Below, one piece after another: positions 9,131 through 18,038 of a stretch of DNA of 64,000 nt. The stretch lies in NCBI RefSeq assembly GCF_036320485.1, contig NZ_CP132911.1, positions 620,001 through 684,000 of the forward strand, given 5' to 3'. Position 1 is the first letter of the stretch; every line of letters starts with the position of its first letter. Under the pieces are notes generated by a model. It searched no databases. It was not told where the DNA came from and worked only from the letters and a program-made list of their open reading frames with translations. A program made the translations under genes and the position numbers. The stretch is from Dyella sp. A6 (lineage in GTDB: Bacteria > Pseudomonadota > Gammaproteobacteria > Xanthomonadales > Rhodanobacteraceae).

Positions 9131-9316
9131 TCAGACGCTGCTGACAGCCTTGGTCACGTCGTTGAGCAGGTTGGTCAGAATGGTGCCGAGACCACCAGTG
9201 TTTGTAGTGCCGAACACCGCCACGATGATGGTGGCGACCAGCGCGGCGAGCACGCCGTATTCGAGTGCGGTAATTCCGTCTTCCTCGGCCAGAAACGCAT
9301 GGATGGACGTTTTCAT
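9131..9316 (-). CDS. flp: Flp major pilin
   Basis: A 61-residue type IVb prepilin. The short leader ends in Gly14 and is followed by ITALEY, giving the Flp-motif Glu at +5 and Tyr at +6. A hydrophobic helix (residues 21-35) and a short polar C-terminus follow. After cleavage by CpaA the mature product of about 47 residues polymerises into the adhesive Flp pilus. The ribosome-binding site AAGGAGA lies about six bases before the ATG. It is the first gene of the minus-strand Tad operon, where major pilin genes usually sit. Confidence 0.96.
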   Translation of the reverse strand: MKTSIHAFLAEEDGITALEYGVLAALVATIIVAVFGTTNTGGLGTILTNLLNDVTKAVSSV

Positions 9317-9922
9317 CTGGGTTCTCCTTGATGGAGCGCAGGGCTCCGCTACGGTGATCGTTGCCACGCTTACCCGACGAGGTAATGCATGGTTGGCCGC
9401 GATGTTGGTCGCGGCATAGCCCACCCGGGCCTTCGACGCCGATACCGGTCTATCGGCAGCAGGTACGAAAGATGTACTTGGACAAGATCGCGCACGGCAG
9501 CGGTCATGCTGGGCCGCTACCGTGTGCTCGATGGGGTTGCTGCTGCGGGAACGACGGGCACGCACAAACAGCCGTGCCGCACGTAAAGGCGATACGGGAC
9601 ATGCCTCGATCTGACCGCAAACCGCGATACGTGCGTCTTCCATACTTCCCCCTGTTCGCCTGGCCACTCGGGGCCAAGGCCGTTCACAGCCACAGTTTCC
9701 AGCAGCGAACGAGGACATGGTGCACAAAAACGGCACGCGTTTCCGGCAAAAAGTGTGACTTGCATCACATTGAGGAAATCATGACGTTAAGGCATGTTGC
9801 CTTTCGTGCCGAAAATGTGCATTGCAGGTCAGGTGCGCAGGCTTTAATGGATTAAGCAACAGGAAGTAACCCTTGGGCGGATGCCCATTGGTTCGTCGCC
9901 ACAGGGGGGGAGCCGCCGACAT
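9317..9922. other. Intergenic control region between Tad operon and AraC regulator
   Basis: About 600 bases separate the start of flp (leftward) from the chosen start of the AraC-type gene (rightward). I see no convincing protein: open frames here lack ribosome-binding sites and recognisable motifs. A perfect CRP-type palindrome lies at 9754-9769. The flp promoter must lie in the left half, but I could not pick a clear -35/-10 or sigma-54 site by eye. A small RNA cannot be excluded. Confidence 0.5.
9754..9769. promoter_or_regulatory. CRP/Clp-type binding site (perfect palindrome)
   Basis: TGTGA-N6-TCACA with both half-sites perfect (TGTGACTTGCATCACA). This matches the CRP consensus. In Xanthomonadales the corresponding factor is Clp, which is controlled by c-di-GMP. 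The site lies 154 bases before the AraC regulator start and 438 bases before flp, so it could act on either. The assignment to Clp is inference. Confidence 0.7.
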
Positions 9923-10918
9923 ATGTTTATCGGGAACGGGGACGACGCCCAGTCTTTCGACCTGATTTCGCTCGCGAGTGCTTTGCGTGTCTGCGAGATG
10001 GAGTTGATTCTTCTGGATGCCCGTGGCCCGCATGCCGCGGTGGACTCGCAGGCACTTAGCGAGGCGATCTTCTGCAGCGGCGAGACCGACTTTCCGTTCC
10101 GCGGGCGCTTTGCCCTGCCCACCGACTGGTGTCTGCTGGGCTATATCCATCACGCGCAGGAAGGCAGCTGGTGCCACGGCACGGAGCTGCGCTCGGGCAT
10201 GTCCTTCACCGTGATGCCGGAAGGCATCAGCGAATTCATGCTGCGTGCCGGCAGCCAGGTCAGTGTGGTACTGGTGCCGCTGGCACACCTGCGGAGCAAG
10301 TTCGCGCAGATGGAACCGCACCAGGCCGAGATGCCTTCGCGCCTGCTGGCGCTGTTCCACCTGAGCGATACCGAGGTGGCAGCCGAGCTGCGCGCCCGCT
10401 TCACCCGTATCCGCGAGCGGCTGATCGAGCACCGGGACGTGGCCGACGCGCAGGTGTTCGATCCGCGCGATGTCGACGAGCTGATGGAGAGCCACTTGCT
10501 GGCGGGGCTGTCCGCCCGTGCCGAAGACCGCCCGCAATGCACGCGCGGGCGCCGCACGCATTACCTGATCGTGCAGCGTGCCGAGGAGTTCATGCGCGCG
10601 AACATGCGCCAGGACATCTATATCAATGAGATGTGCAATGCGGCCGGGGTCAGCGAGCGTGCATTGCGTTATGCCTTCGACGACCTGCTGGGTATCTCGC
10701 CCAACCGTTATCTGTCGATGCTACGTCTGTGCACGGCCTGTCGCAGTCTTGCCTTGTCCGATGCCAGCCGACGTTCGGTGAAGTCAGTGGCGCTGAGTTG
10801 CGGACTGTGGGACCTGTCGCGCTTCGCCGACCATTACCGCCGCGTTTTTGGCGAGTTGCCGCGCGAAACCCTGATGCGTGCCCCGGCGATGGAAGCCGCA
10901 GCGAACACGGTGTCCTGA
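9923..10918 (+). CDS. AraC-family transcriptional regulator
   Basis: A 331-residue regulator. The N-terminal ~210 residues form a sensor region with no domain I can name. The C-terminal ~110 residues (about 212-325) hold the two helix-turn-helix motifs of AraC proteins (for example YINEMCNAAGVSERALRYAF and a second HTH near SVKSVALSCGLWDLSRFADH) with the family ending YRRVFGELPRE. I prefer the ATG at 9923, preceded by GGGGGGAG. An in-frame ATG at 9881 would add 14 residues but has no well-spaced ribosome-binding site. Its place between the Tad operon and the adhesin suggests control of one or both; the ligand is unknown. Confidence 0.88.
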   Translation: MFIGNGDDAQSFDLISLASALRVCEMELILLDARGPHAAVDSQALSEAIFCSGETDFPFRGRFALPTDWCLLGYIHHAQEGSWCHGTELRSGMSFTVMPEGISEFMLRAGSQVSVVLVPLAHLRSKFAQMEPHQAEMPSRLLALFHLSDTEVAAELRARFTRIRERLIEHRDVADAQVFDPRDVDELMESHLLAGLSARAEDRPQCTRGRRTHYLIVQRAEEFMRANMRQDIYINEMCNAAGVSERALRYAFDDLLGISPNRYLSMLRLCTACRSLALSDASRRSVKSVALSCGLWDLSRFADHYRRVFGELPRETLMRAPAMEAAANTVS

Positions 10919-11238
10919 GCCGGCACGCGTCGCAATAACGACACGCGTGCCGCATCGTCATGGCGCTTTGAACCGATGAACATGCAGGCCGCCACATGCC
11001 CGTGTCCGGCCTATCCGTTTTGTCTGGTTGCCGCTTTTGTGCATGCGCCTGCCGTATTCGCGTATCGCGTTGCCGGATACGCCTAGTGGGTTGCCGGTTC
11101 GGCGCATCGACCGCGTGACCTTCCCGATTTAATGATCTCCAACGCGTTCGCCTGATCGCGAAAGCGTGTCCATGTCAGTCACATGTTGAGCTGCAGCGCG
11201 ACGCCAGCAGACGTCGATGGCAGGTCAAGGGGGTCACC
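10919..11238. other. Leader region upstream of the autotransporter
   Basis: A 320-base gap between the AraC gene and the adhesin. It holds the GGGGGT ribosome-binding site of the adhesin, seven bases before its ATG. Around 11169-11186 there is a half CRP-like site (TGTGA on the minus strand with a poor partner). I see no open frame with a ribosome-binding site and no strong terminator after the AraC gene. The length leaves room for a regulated promoter. Confidence 0.4.
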
Positions 11239-14200
11239 ATGAATCACGTCTATCGCCTGGTCTGGCGCCAGTCTCTCAATGCGCTCGTCGTCGTGTCCGA
11301 GTTGTCATCGAAACCGCACGGAGGCGTTTCGGTTTCGCCGCGCAGGATGAAGGCCGCGAAACTCTTTTCCCTGGCATTGCTCGGTGTGGGGGGCTTCGTC
11401 CATGCCGGCGGTGCATGGGCGCAGTCCACCGGCAGCGCGAAGCTGGACGATCTGCAGTCCCTGGTGAGCAAGTACGACACCGCAGTCATCGGGTCGAGCG
11501 ACACGTCCAGTGCGTCGGTGCCGGTCCAGGTGAACGGTGCGCCGGTCACGATCGTGCGCAAGCTGGCTTCGACATTGCCGGTGAACCGCGCGATATCGAC
11601 AGCCGTACACACGCTGGCCTCGACCGTGGCATCCGTGGCGCCAGTGAAGGCGACGGCGGGCGTGTCCACGCCGCTGGTCGCCGCACATGCCGATGCGCAG
11701 GCAGGCAGCACGGGCGTGCATGTATCGCTGGCTTCCAGGCTGCGGCCGGCAGCCTTGGCGAGCACCGTGTCGCACGTGAGCAGCGCGGTGTCGGGCGTGC
11801 CGCTGGCCGGCAAGGCCTTGTCCAGTGCGGGGCAGGCGACGGATGCGTTTGCCTCGTCGCTGCCCACCGTGAGCGCGGTCATCGGCACGAGCGTGAACAC
11901 GGCGCCAATCAGCCAGTCGCTGGTCACGGACCGGCGCCGGCTCGCTTCCCAGGTTTCGAGCCGGGCACTTGCGCTGGGCATTTCCAGTGGCAGTAGCAAC
12001 GCGGCCGCACCTGCCGGCGTGGCGAGTCCTGCCGCGCAGACCCTGGCTGCCAGGGACAATGCCGTGGGAAACAGCGCGGCGCCCGTGTCGAGCACGACAG
12101 GTACCAGCTCGACGGGTAGCACGCTGGGACAGCTCGTCAGCAGCGCGACGACGGCGACCTCGGCCCTGCCGGTGGTCGGCCCGGTGGTGGGGCAGGTGGG
12201 CCATGCCTTGGCGTCGACGACGTCAGGCGGCAGTACTGCCACGGGCGTGGTCGGGCAAGTGGTCAGCAAGGTTACATCGGCGACCTCGACGGTGCCGGTG
12301 GCCGGCCCGGTGGTGAGCCAAGTCGGAGATGCACTGTCATCGACGACGTCGGGCGGCAGTGATGCCACGGGTGTGGTCGGGCAGGTGGTCAGCAAGGTGA
12401 CATCGGCAACCTCGACGGTGCCGGTGGTCGGTCCAGTGGTAAGTCAGGTGGACCATGCCTTGGCGTCGACGACATCGGGCGGCAGTGGCGCCACGGGCGT
12501 GATCGGGCAGGTGGTTGCCGATGCGACGTCGGCGACCTCGACCTTGCCCGTGGTCGGCCCGGTGGTCACACAGGTCGGCAACACAGTCGGTTCGGCGACG
12601 TCCGGACAAGCCGACCTGGGCACGGCACTGGGTAAGGTGGTCGGTGGCCTGGTCAACCAGACATCGCGCTTGCCGGTCCTGGGTTCCACGGTGGCGAGCG
12701 TAGGCCAGGCGGCCAAAGTGGCCACGTCCGGAGGCAACATCAGCGATGGCCTGGTGGGACAGACCGGGTTGGTCGTGGGTAGTGCGGTGAACACGCTGTC
12801 GCAGACGCCGGGCGTGGGACCCGTCGTGGCCAAGGTCGGTCAGACCCTGCAGGAGACGACGGCACCGATCGGCAACGGAAGCAGCAGCACCGGCTCGCTC
12901 GGACAGGTGATAGGCAAAGTCACATCGGCGACCTCGACGGTGCCGGTGGTGGGCCCGCTGGTGAGCCAGGTGGGCAGCGCGCTGACCTCGACGACGTCGG
13001 GCGGCAGCAGCGCCACGGGTGTGGTCGGACAGGTGGTCAGCAAGGTGACATCGGCGACCTCGACGGTGCCGGTGGTGGGCCCGCTGGTGAGCCAGGTGGG
13101 CAGCACGCTGGGCTCGACGACGTCGGGCGGCAGCAGCGCCACGGGTGTGGTCGGGCAGGTGGTCAGCAAGGTGACATCGGCGACCTCGACGGTGCCGGTG
13201 GTGGGCCCGCTGGTGAGCCAGGTGGGCAGTGCGCTGACCTCGACGACGTCGGGCGGCAGCAGCGCCACGGGTGTGGTCGGGCAGGTGGTCGGCAAGGTGA
13301 CATCGGCGACCTCGACGGTTCCCGTCGTGGGTTCGGCGGTCAGTCAGTTGAGTGGCACACTGGCGTCGGTCACCTCCGGTATCGGCAGCACCACCGGCAC
13401 ATCGGGTGGTACGTCGGGTACCGCATCGGCGACGCCGGTATCCGCGATGGCGTTCAGCCCATCGAGCCAGAGTGCCTCCTCCACGACCTCGGGCAACAGC
13501 GGCACGATGGCGTTTGCGCCGACCAGCTACGCGCTGGCGGCACCCCAGGCCCCGGCGACTACCAATGCAACCACGAACGCGACGACGTACTCGGTGCCGA
13601 CCGTGCCGCCGCCGAGTGCGACACCGACCGGGTTGATCATCGGCAACGGCGGTGTGGTGGGTACGTCTTCACAGCTGCTGGGGTCCAGCGAAAATGCGCT
13701 GTTTACCAACTCCGATTCGAACGGCTACATCAGCAACGGCAGCCTGAAGGTGAGCAATGCCAACTTCACGCAGGGCTATTCGACAGTCAATCTGCTGGGC
13801 ATCCCGCTGCTGAATTCCACGCCCGTGGGTACGGTCCTGACGACCACCAATGGCACCGTGCTGGGTGGCACGGGCAGCAATTCGCATCTCACCCTGATCG
13901 GTGGCGTGACCTCGGGCAACTACATCACCAACATCAACAATGGCGCGAACGGTGGCATCGCCGGCCTGGTGTTGCCAAGCGGCGCGCCGGCCTGGGCGTC
14001 CACCTGTCTCAATGTGGCTGGCGCCGTGACCGAGTCGTGCTGGGCAGTGAACGCCGCGCAGGACTACCAGGTGCTGGTGGGCGATGGTGCGTCGGCCAAC
14101 GGTTCGAAGGAAGTGGTGATCGGTACCAATGCCAGCCACACCCTGCCGACAGTGGATGCAAGCCAGGCGTTCCCCGGCAGCGGCACGAACGACCCCAACA

Positions 14201-16557
14201 ATCCGACCGGCGTGCCAACCGCGGACTACGAGGCCCGGCTCGGTCACTCGGTAGTGATCGGCGACAGCGCCTCGGGTACGGCGAATGCGCAGACCATCCT
14301 CGGTGCAGAAGCCACGTCCAGTGCGGCGGACAGCGTGGCACTGGGCTACCAGTCCAACGCATCGCGCGGTGCGCAGACGGGCTATACCGCGTTCGGACTG
14401 AGCACACCGCAGAACTCGGTGGGCGAAGTGTCGATCGGCTCGCCCGGCAACGAGCGGCAGATCACCAACGTGGCGCCAGGCAGCTCCGCCACCGATGCGG
14501 TGAACGTGGCGCAGCTGGAAGCGGTGGCCAGCACGGCGGACAACGCCGTGCTCTACAACGATACGACCAAGGCCGGGGTGACCCTGGGTGGCGTGTCGAG
14601 TACCGACGGTGGCGTCACCAACGGCACCACTCTTACCAACCTGCACCAGGGCGCGCTCAACGCCACCAGCACCGACGCGGTGAACGGCAGCCAGCTGTTC
14701 GCAAGCAACATGGCGCTGGTGAAGTTCATGGGCGGCACCACCAACTTCGACCCGACCACCAATACCTGGACAGCGCCGACGTTCACCATCACCTCGGTCA
14801 ACACGGACGGCAGCACCACCAAGGGCAGCTACAACAACGTGACCGATGCGTTCGCCGCGGTCGACGGTTCGGTCAACAACCTCAACAACCGGATCAAGAA
14901 CATCACCGAGGCTGGCAACAAGTACTTCCAGGCCGATTCGAGCGCTGCCGGTGCCGAAGCGGAGGGTACCAACAGCGTGTCGGAGGGGCCGAACTCGGTC
15001 GCCACCTCGGACAGCAGCACGGCAATCGGCAATGGCGCGACTGCCAAGTCGGCCAATGCGGTGGCGATCGGTACCGGTGCCGTCGCGCAGGACGGCACCG
15101 CCGTGTCGATTGGCGATGGCAACACCGCCGACGGCAACGGTGCGGTGGCGATGGGCGACCCGAACACCGCCACCGGCCAGGGCGCGGTCGCACTGGGTTA
15201 CAACAACCAGGCCACCGGCCAGGCAGCCATCGCCATGGGCTCGACCTCGATCGCCAACGGCGCCAGCACCATCGCGATGGGCGACAGTGCCAGTGCGACC
15301 GCCGACAACGCACTGGCCTTCGGTGCTGGCGCCACGGCGAGCATGGCCAACAGCATCGCACTGGGTGCGGGTTCGTCGACCCTGGTCGGTGCGCTGAGCG
15401 GCTACACCGCGTATGCGCTCAGTGCGCCGCAGAACTCCACCGGCGAGGTCAACGTGGGTGGCCGCCAGATCACTGGCGTGGCGCCGGGTAGCGCCAGCAC
15501 CGACGCAGTCAACGTGGCCCAGCTCGAGGCGGTGAGCCAGCAGGCCAGCAGCACCGACAAGCTGGCGGTGAAGTACGACGCCGACAGCAGCGGCAACCCC
15601 ACCAACACCATCACGCTGACCGGCGACGGCAGTGGTGCGCCGGTGCTGATCACCAACCTCGCCGCCGGCGCGGAGACATCGACCAGTACCGATGCGGTGA
15701 ACGGTTCGCAGTTGTGGCACTGGACCCAGGACACCACCAACCAGTACAGCAACTACAGCCTCTACAACGACATCCAGAACATTGGCCCGGGTGGCGGCAG
15801 CGTGAAGTACTTCAGCGTGAACTCCACCCTGGCCAACTCGTCCGCCACCGGCGACAACAGCGTGGCGATCGGGCCGCAGGCGACCTCCAGCGGCAGCAAC
15901 AGCGTCGCCATGGGCAATGGCGCCAGCGCCAACGCCAACAACTCGGTGGCGATCGGCGCCGGCTCGGTGGCCGACCGCGCCAATACGGTCTCGGTCGGCA
16001 GCGCGGGCAACGATCGGCAGATCACCAACGTGGCCGCCGGCACGGCAAGCACCGACGCGGTGAACGTCGCCCAGCTGAATTCGGCGATCAGCACCACCAC
16101 CCAGGGCACGGTGCGTTACGACACCAACAGCGACGGCAGCGTCGACTACAACAGTGTGACCCTGGGCAACGGCAACGGCGATACCACCATCCACAATGTC
16201 GCCGCGGGTACCCAGTCCACCGATGCCGCCAACGTGGGGCAGGTGCAGCAGGCCGCGGACTGGTCCAAGAGCTACACCGACCAGCGCTTCGGACAGCTCA
16301 GCGGGCAGATGCACAACCTGGGGCAGCGTGCCGATGCGGGTGTGGCGGCGGCGATGGCCTCGGCCGGTCTACCACAGGCCTATGAGCCCGGCCGCAGCAT
16401 GGCGGCAGTGGCCGGCGGCTCGTTCCGTGGCCAATCGAGCATCGCGATCGGACTGTCGACGATTTCCGAAGGCGGGCGCTGGGTCTACAAGGTCGCCGGT
16501 TCGGCGGATACGCAAGGCGATGCCGGTATCTCCATCGGCGCGGGCATGCAGTGGTGA
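11239..16557 (+). CDS. Trimeric autotransporter adhesin (YadA/Hia type) with long repeat passenger
   Basis: A 1772-residue type Vc autotransporter. It opens with an extended signal peptide region (MNHVYRLVWRQSLNALVVVS, then a Sec core ending VHAGGAWAQ). Residues about 295-714 are roughly ten 42-residue units rich in Val, Thr, Ser and Gly (pattern VVGQVVSKVTSATSTVPVVG onward). A Ser/Thr/Ala-rich linker leads to YadA-head repeats (NSVAIG, STAIGN, AVAMGD motifs), with neck/stalk motifs such as TDAVNVAQLEAV and STDAVNGSQL repeated several times. The last ~100 residues are the YadA anchor (DQRFGQLSGQM onward), ending SIGAGMQW with the C-terminal aromatic of an outer-membrane barrel. It should form a trimeric surface fibre that binds surfaces or host material. 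The following TpgA-like gene lies 35 bases downstream. Confidence 0.95.
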   Translation: MNHVYRLVWRQSLNALVVVSELSSKPHGGVSVSPRRMKAAKLFSLALLGVGGFVHAGGAWAQSTGSAKLDDLQSLVSKYDTAVIGSSDTSSASVPVQVNGAPVTIVRKLASTLPVNRAISTAVHTLASTVASVAPVKATAGVSTPLVAAHADAQAGSTGVHVSLASRLRPAALASTVSHVSSAVSGVPLAGKALSSAGQATDAFASSLPTVSAVIGTSVNTAPISQSLVTDRRRLASQVSSRALALGISSGSSNAAAPAGVASPAAQTLAARDNAVGNSAAPVSSTTGTSSTGSTLGQLVSSATTATSALPVVGPVVGQVGHALASTTSGGSTATGVVGQVVSKVTSATSTVPVAGPVVSQVGDALSSTTSGGSDATGVVGQVVSKVTSATSTVPVVGPVVSQVDHALASTTSGGSGATGVIGQVVADATSATSTLPVVGPVVTQVGNTVGSATSGQADLGTALGKVVGGLVNQTSRLPVLGSTVASVGQAAKVATSGGNISDGLVGQTGLVVGSAVNTLSQTPGVGPVVAKVGQTLQETTAPIGNGSSSTGSLGQVIGKVTSATSTVPVVGPLVSQVGSALTSTTSGGSSATGVVGQVVSKVTSATSTVPVVGPLVSQVGSTLGSTTSGGSSATGVVGQVVSKVTSATSTVPVVGPLVSQVGSALTSTTSGGSSATGVVGQVVGKVTSATSTVPVVGSAVSQLSGTLASVTSGIGSTTGTSGGTSGTASATPVSAMAFSPSSQSASSTTSGNSGTMAFAPTSYALAAPQAPATTNATTNATTYSVPTVPPPSATPTGLIIGNGGVVGTSSQLLGSSENALFTNSDSNGYISNGSLKVSNANFTQGYSTVNLLGIPLLNSTPVGTVLTTTNGTVLGGTGSNSHLTLIGGVTSGNYITNINNGANGGIAGLVLPSGAPAWASTCLNVAGAVTESCWAVNAAQDYQVLVGDGASANGSKEVVIGTNASHTLPTVDASQAFPGSGTNDPNNPTGVPTADYEARLGHSVVIGDSASGTANAQTILGAEATSSAADSVALGYQSNASRGAQTGYTAFGLSTPQNSVGEVSIGSPGNERQITNVAPGSSATDAVNVAQLEAVASTADNAVLYNDTTKAGVTLGGVSSTDGGVTNGTTLTNLHQGALNATSTDAVNGSQLFASNMALVKFMGGTTNFDPTTNTWTAPTFTITSVNTDGSTTKGSYNNVTDAFAAVDGSVNNLNNRIKNITEAGNKYFQADSSAAGAEAEGTNSVSEGPNSVATSDSSTAIGNGATAKSANAVAIGTGAVAQDGTAVSIGDGNTADGNGAVAMGDPNTATGQGAVALGYNNQATGQAAIAMGSTSIANGASTIAMGDSASATADNALAFGAGATASMANSIALGAGSSTLVGALSGYTAYALSAPQNSTGEVNVGGRQITGVAPGSASTDAVNVAQLEAVSQQASSTDKLAVKYDADSSGNPTNTITLTGDGSGAPVLITNLAAGAETSTSTDAVNGSQLWHWTQDTTNQYSNYSLYNDIQNIGPGGGSVKYFSVNSTLANSSATGDNSVAIGPQATSSGSNSVAMGNGASANANNSVAIGAGSVADRANTVSVGSAGNDRQITNVAAGTASTDAVNVAQLNSAISTTTQGTVRYDTNSDGSVDYNSVTLGNGNGDTTIHNVAAGTQSTDAANVGQVQQAADWSKSYTDQRFGQLSGQMHNLGQRADAGVAAAMASAGLPQAYEPGRSMAAVAGGSFRGQSSIAIGLSTISEGGRWVYKVAGSADTQGDAGISIGAGMQW
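12121..13380 (+). repeat. 126-bp tandem repeats inside the adhesin gene
   Basis: About ten in-frame units of 42 codons. Units starting at 12247, 12373 and 12499, and again at 13021, 13147 and 13273, are exactly 126 bases apart. The block from about 12898 to 13314 is nearly identical between units, differing at only a few positions, whereas the units around 12600-12890 are degenerate. This suggests recent expansion by recombination or slippage. Copy number may vary between strains and may be miscounted in short-read assemblies. Confidence 0.92.
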
Positions 16558-16592
16558 AGACATTTCAGGACAGCACAAAAGGGGGTGCAACC

Positions 16593-17426
16593 ATGAGCGG
16601 GAACAATACATACAGGGCCGTCGCGCTACCGGTGTTGCTGGCTGGTGTCGTGCTGGCCGCTGGCTGCAGCACGGTCGGTCGGCGTTCGTCGGACAATGCG
16701 CAGGGCATCGCGTTTCCCAACCCGGACCGTTCGACGGTGCCGCAGGGGTTGTTCGTCAACCTGGAGAATCTGCGCAAGGTGGCGCCCGGCATGACCAAGA
16801 GCCAGCTGTATGCGTTGATCGGTCATCCACGCTTCGACGAAGGCGTGTTCGACGTGCACCGCTGGAACTACATCTTCAATTTCCGCAAGGCCGACGGCAG
16901 CGGCGACTATTTCAGCTGCCAGTACCAGATCATTTTCGACAAGCACGACCTGGCTCAGCAGTTCTACTGGAAGCCGGAGGCATGCAAGGCGGTGCTGCAG
17001 ATCCATCGGCCGGCGCCACCGCAGCCGACCAAGCCCTTGCCATTGCCGGCCAAGCCGATCCGGCTCTCGTCCGATGCGATGTTCGGCTTCGGCAGCGCCG
17101 CGCTCACCGGGCCGGGCAAGCTCAAGTTGAACGCACTCTTGCAGCAGCTGCGCTCGGCCAGTGCGGTGGAGAACATCGATGTGGTGGGCTACACCGACCG
17201 CATCGGCAGCGACCATTACAACCTGGCGCTGTCGCGCAAGCGCGCTGAGGCCGTGCGTGACTACCTCGTGCAGCATGGCGTACCTGCCGAGGCTGTCCAG
17301 GTGGCCGGGCGCGGCAAGGCCGATCCGCTGGTTCATTGTCCACGGCAGGCACGGGCGAAGTTGATCGCCTGTCTGGCGCCGAACCGCCGGGTGGAGATAT
17401 CCGGTCTGGCCAAGTCATTGCGTTGA
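16593..17426 (+). CDS. tpgA: TpgA-like lipoprotein (BamE/SmpA-OmlA + OmpA domains)
   Basis: A 277-residue protein. The N-terminus is a lipoprotein signal with lipobox VLAAGC. Residues about 50-130 resemble the SmpA/OmlA (BamE) fold (LRKVAPGMTKSQLYALIGHP). The C-terminal ~120 residues are an OmpA-like peptidoglycan-binding domain (VVGYTDRIGSDHYNLALSRK, then NRRVEI). This two-domain layout next to a trimeric autotransporter matches TpgA, the periplasmic partner that helps trimeric autotransporters reach the surface and links them to the cell wall. The ATG at 16593 is preceded by GGGGGTG; a longer frame from 16551 would overlap the adhesin stop. Co-transcription with the adhesin is likely. Confidence 0.88.
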   Translation: MSGNNTYRAVALPVLLAGVVLAAGCSTVGRRSSDNAQGIAFPNPDRSTVPQGLFVNLENLRKVAPGMTKSQLYALIGHPRFDEGVFDVHRWNYIFNFRKADGSGDYFSCQYQIIFDKHDLAQQFYWKPEACKAVLQIHRPAPPQPTKPLPLPAKPIRLSSDAMFGFGSAALTGPGKLKLNALLQQLRSASAVENIDVVGYTDRIGSDHYNLALSRKRAEAVRDYLVQHGVPAEAVQVAGRGKADPLVHCPRQARAKLIACLAPNRRVEISGLAKSLR

Positions 17427-17434
17427 GGTTTCAC

Positions 17435-17543
17435 ATCGAGTCCGCCCTGATCGGCACCGTGGGCGACAATTGGACGCGTCGTACGCGTAGCGCTCCACCC
17501 CCTGTAGCCACGCTCCCACGGTGTCGATCAGGGCGGACTCGAT
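17435..17543. repeat. Long inverted repeat downstream of tpgA
   Basis: Arms 17435-17463 and 17515-17543 are 29 bases each and match as inverted repeats with one mismatch, around a 51-base centre. The centre contains GACGCGT/ACGCGT motifs and TGTAGCCACGCTCCCACG, whose reverse complement resembles REP-type sequences (GTGGGAGCG). It could fold into a large hairpin that ends the adhesin transcript, or be a paired REP element. There is no T-run, so it is not a classical terminator. Confidence 0.7.
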
Positions 17544-17594
17544 CTGGCAAGGCCGCGGTCTTGCCAGGCGGTTTTCCTGGTTGCTCTCCCCTTG

Positions 17595-17984
17595 TCAGCC
17601 GCAGTCCCAGCGGTTGAGGTGTGTGCCGAAGCTGTCGCGTTGCTTGTGCACCACGCAGAAGTGATGCCCGGTCGGTGCTTGCATCACCCACCAGCGTCCC
17701 CGCACGAAGGCCACGCGCCGGGCGCCCAGGGCCTGCAGGCGATCGGCCTCGGCGTCGATGTCGTCGGATTCGATGTCCAGGTGCACGCGGCTTTCGTGCC
17801 CGACCTTCTGCAGCAGGATGATCGGCTCGTCCTCGGCGGTCTTCAGTTCGGCGTAGCGACCGTCGTCATCCGGCCCGGCCGTGACGACGGGTTTGCCGAG
17901 TGCGGCGCTCCAGAAGCGGGCGCCTTCGGCGAGGTCGTCCACCTGGCTGTCCAGGACCAGGGCGCATAGTCGGCTGTGATGCAT
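17595..17984 (-). CDS. VOC-family (glyoxalase-like) protein
   Basis: A 129-residue small protein with the paired beta-alpha-beta-beta-beta pattern of the vicinal oxygen chelate fold. Recognisable pieces are CALVLDSQVDDLAEGARFWS at the N-terminus, the central HLDIESDDIDAEADRLQALG, and WWVMQAPTGHHFCVV at the C-terminus. Proteins of this type range from dioxygenases to resistance proteins and cannot be assigned a substrate from sequence. The ATG at 17984 has AGGAA upstream. The gene stands alone, downstream of the terminator of the S41 protease gene. Confidence 0.8.
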   Translation of the reverse strand: MHHSRLCALVLDSQVDDLAEGARFWSAALGKPVVTAGPDDDGRYAELKTAEDEPIILLQKVGHESRVHLDIESDDIDAEADRLQALGARRVAFVRGRWWVMQAPTGHHFCVVHKQRDSFGTHLNRWDCG

Positions 17985-18038
17985 GTCGGATTCCTGCGTG
18001 ATCGGTAACCCGACTCTGACGCAGTCGATGTGAAAGAA

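Noticed and set aside
9361..9855. 164-codon open frame between flp and the AraC gene
   Set aside because: No ribosome-binding site, no motif, and it spans the presumed control region with the CRP site.
12121..13380. Possible CRISPR array
   Set aside because: The regular 126-base repeats are coding, in frame and without unique spacers.
13669..16314. 881-codon open frame on the minus strand across the adhesin
   Set aside because: It is antisense to the YadA head and stalk region, has no known motifs or ribosome-binding site, and arises from repetitive, GC-rich codon use.
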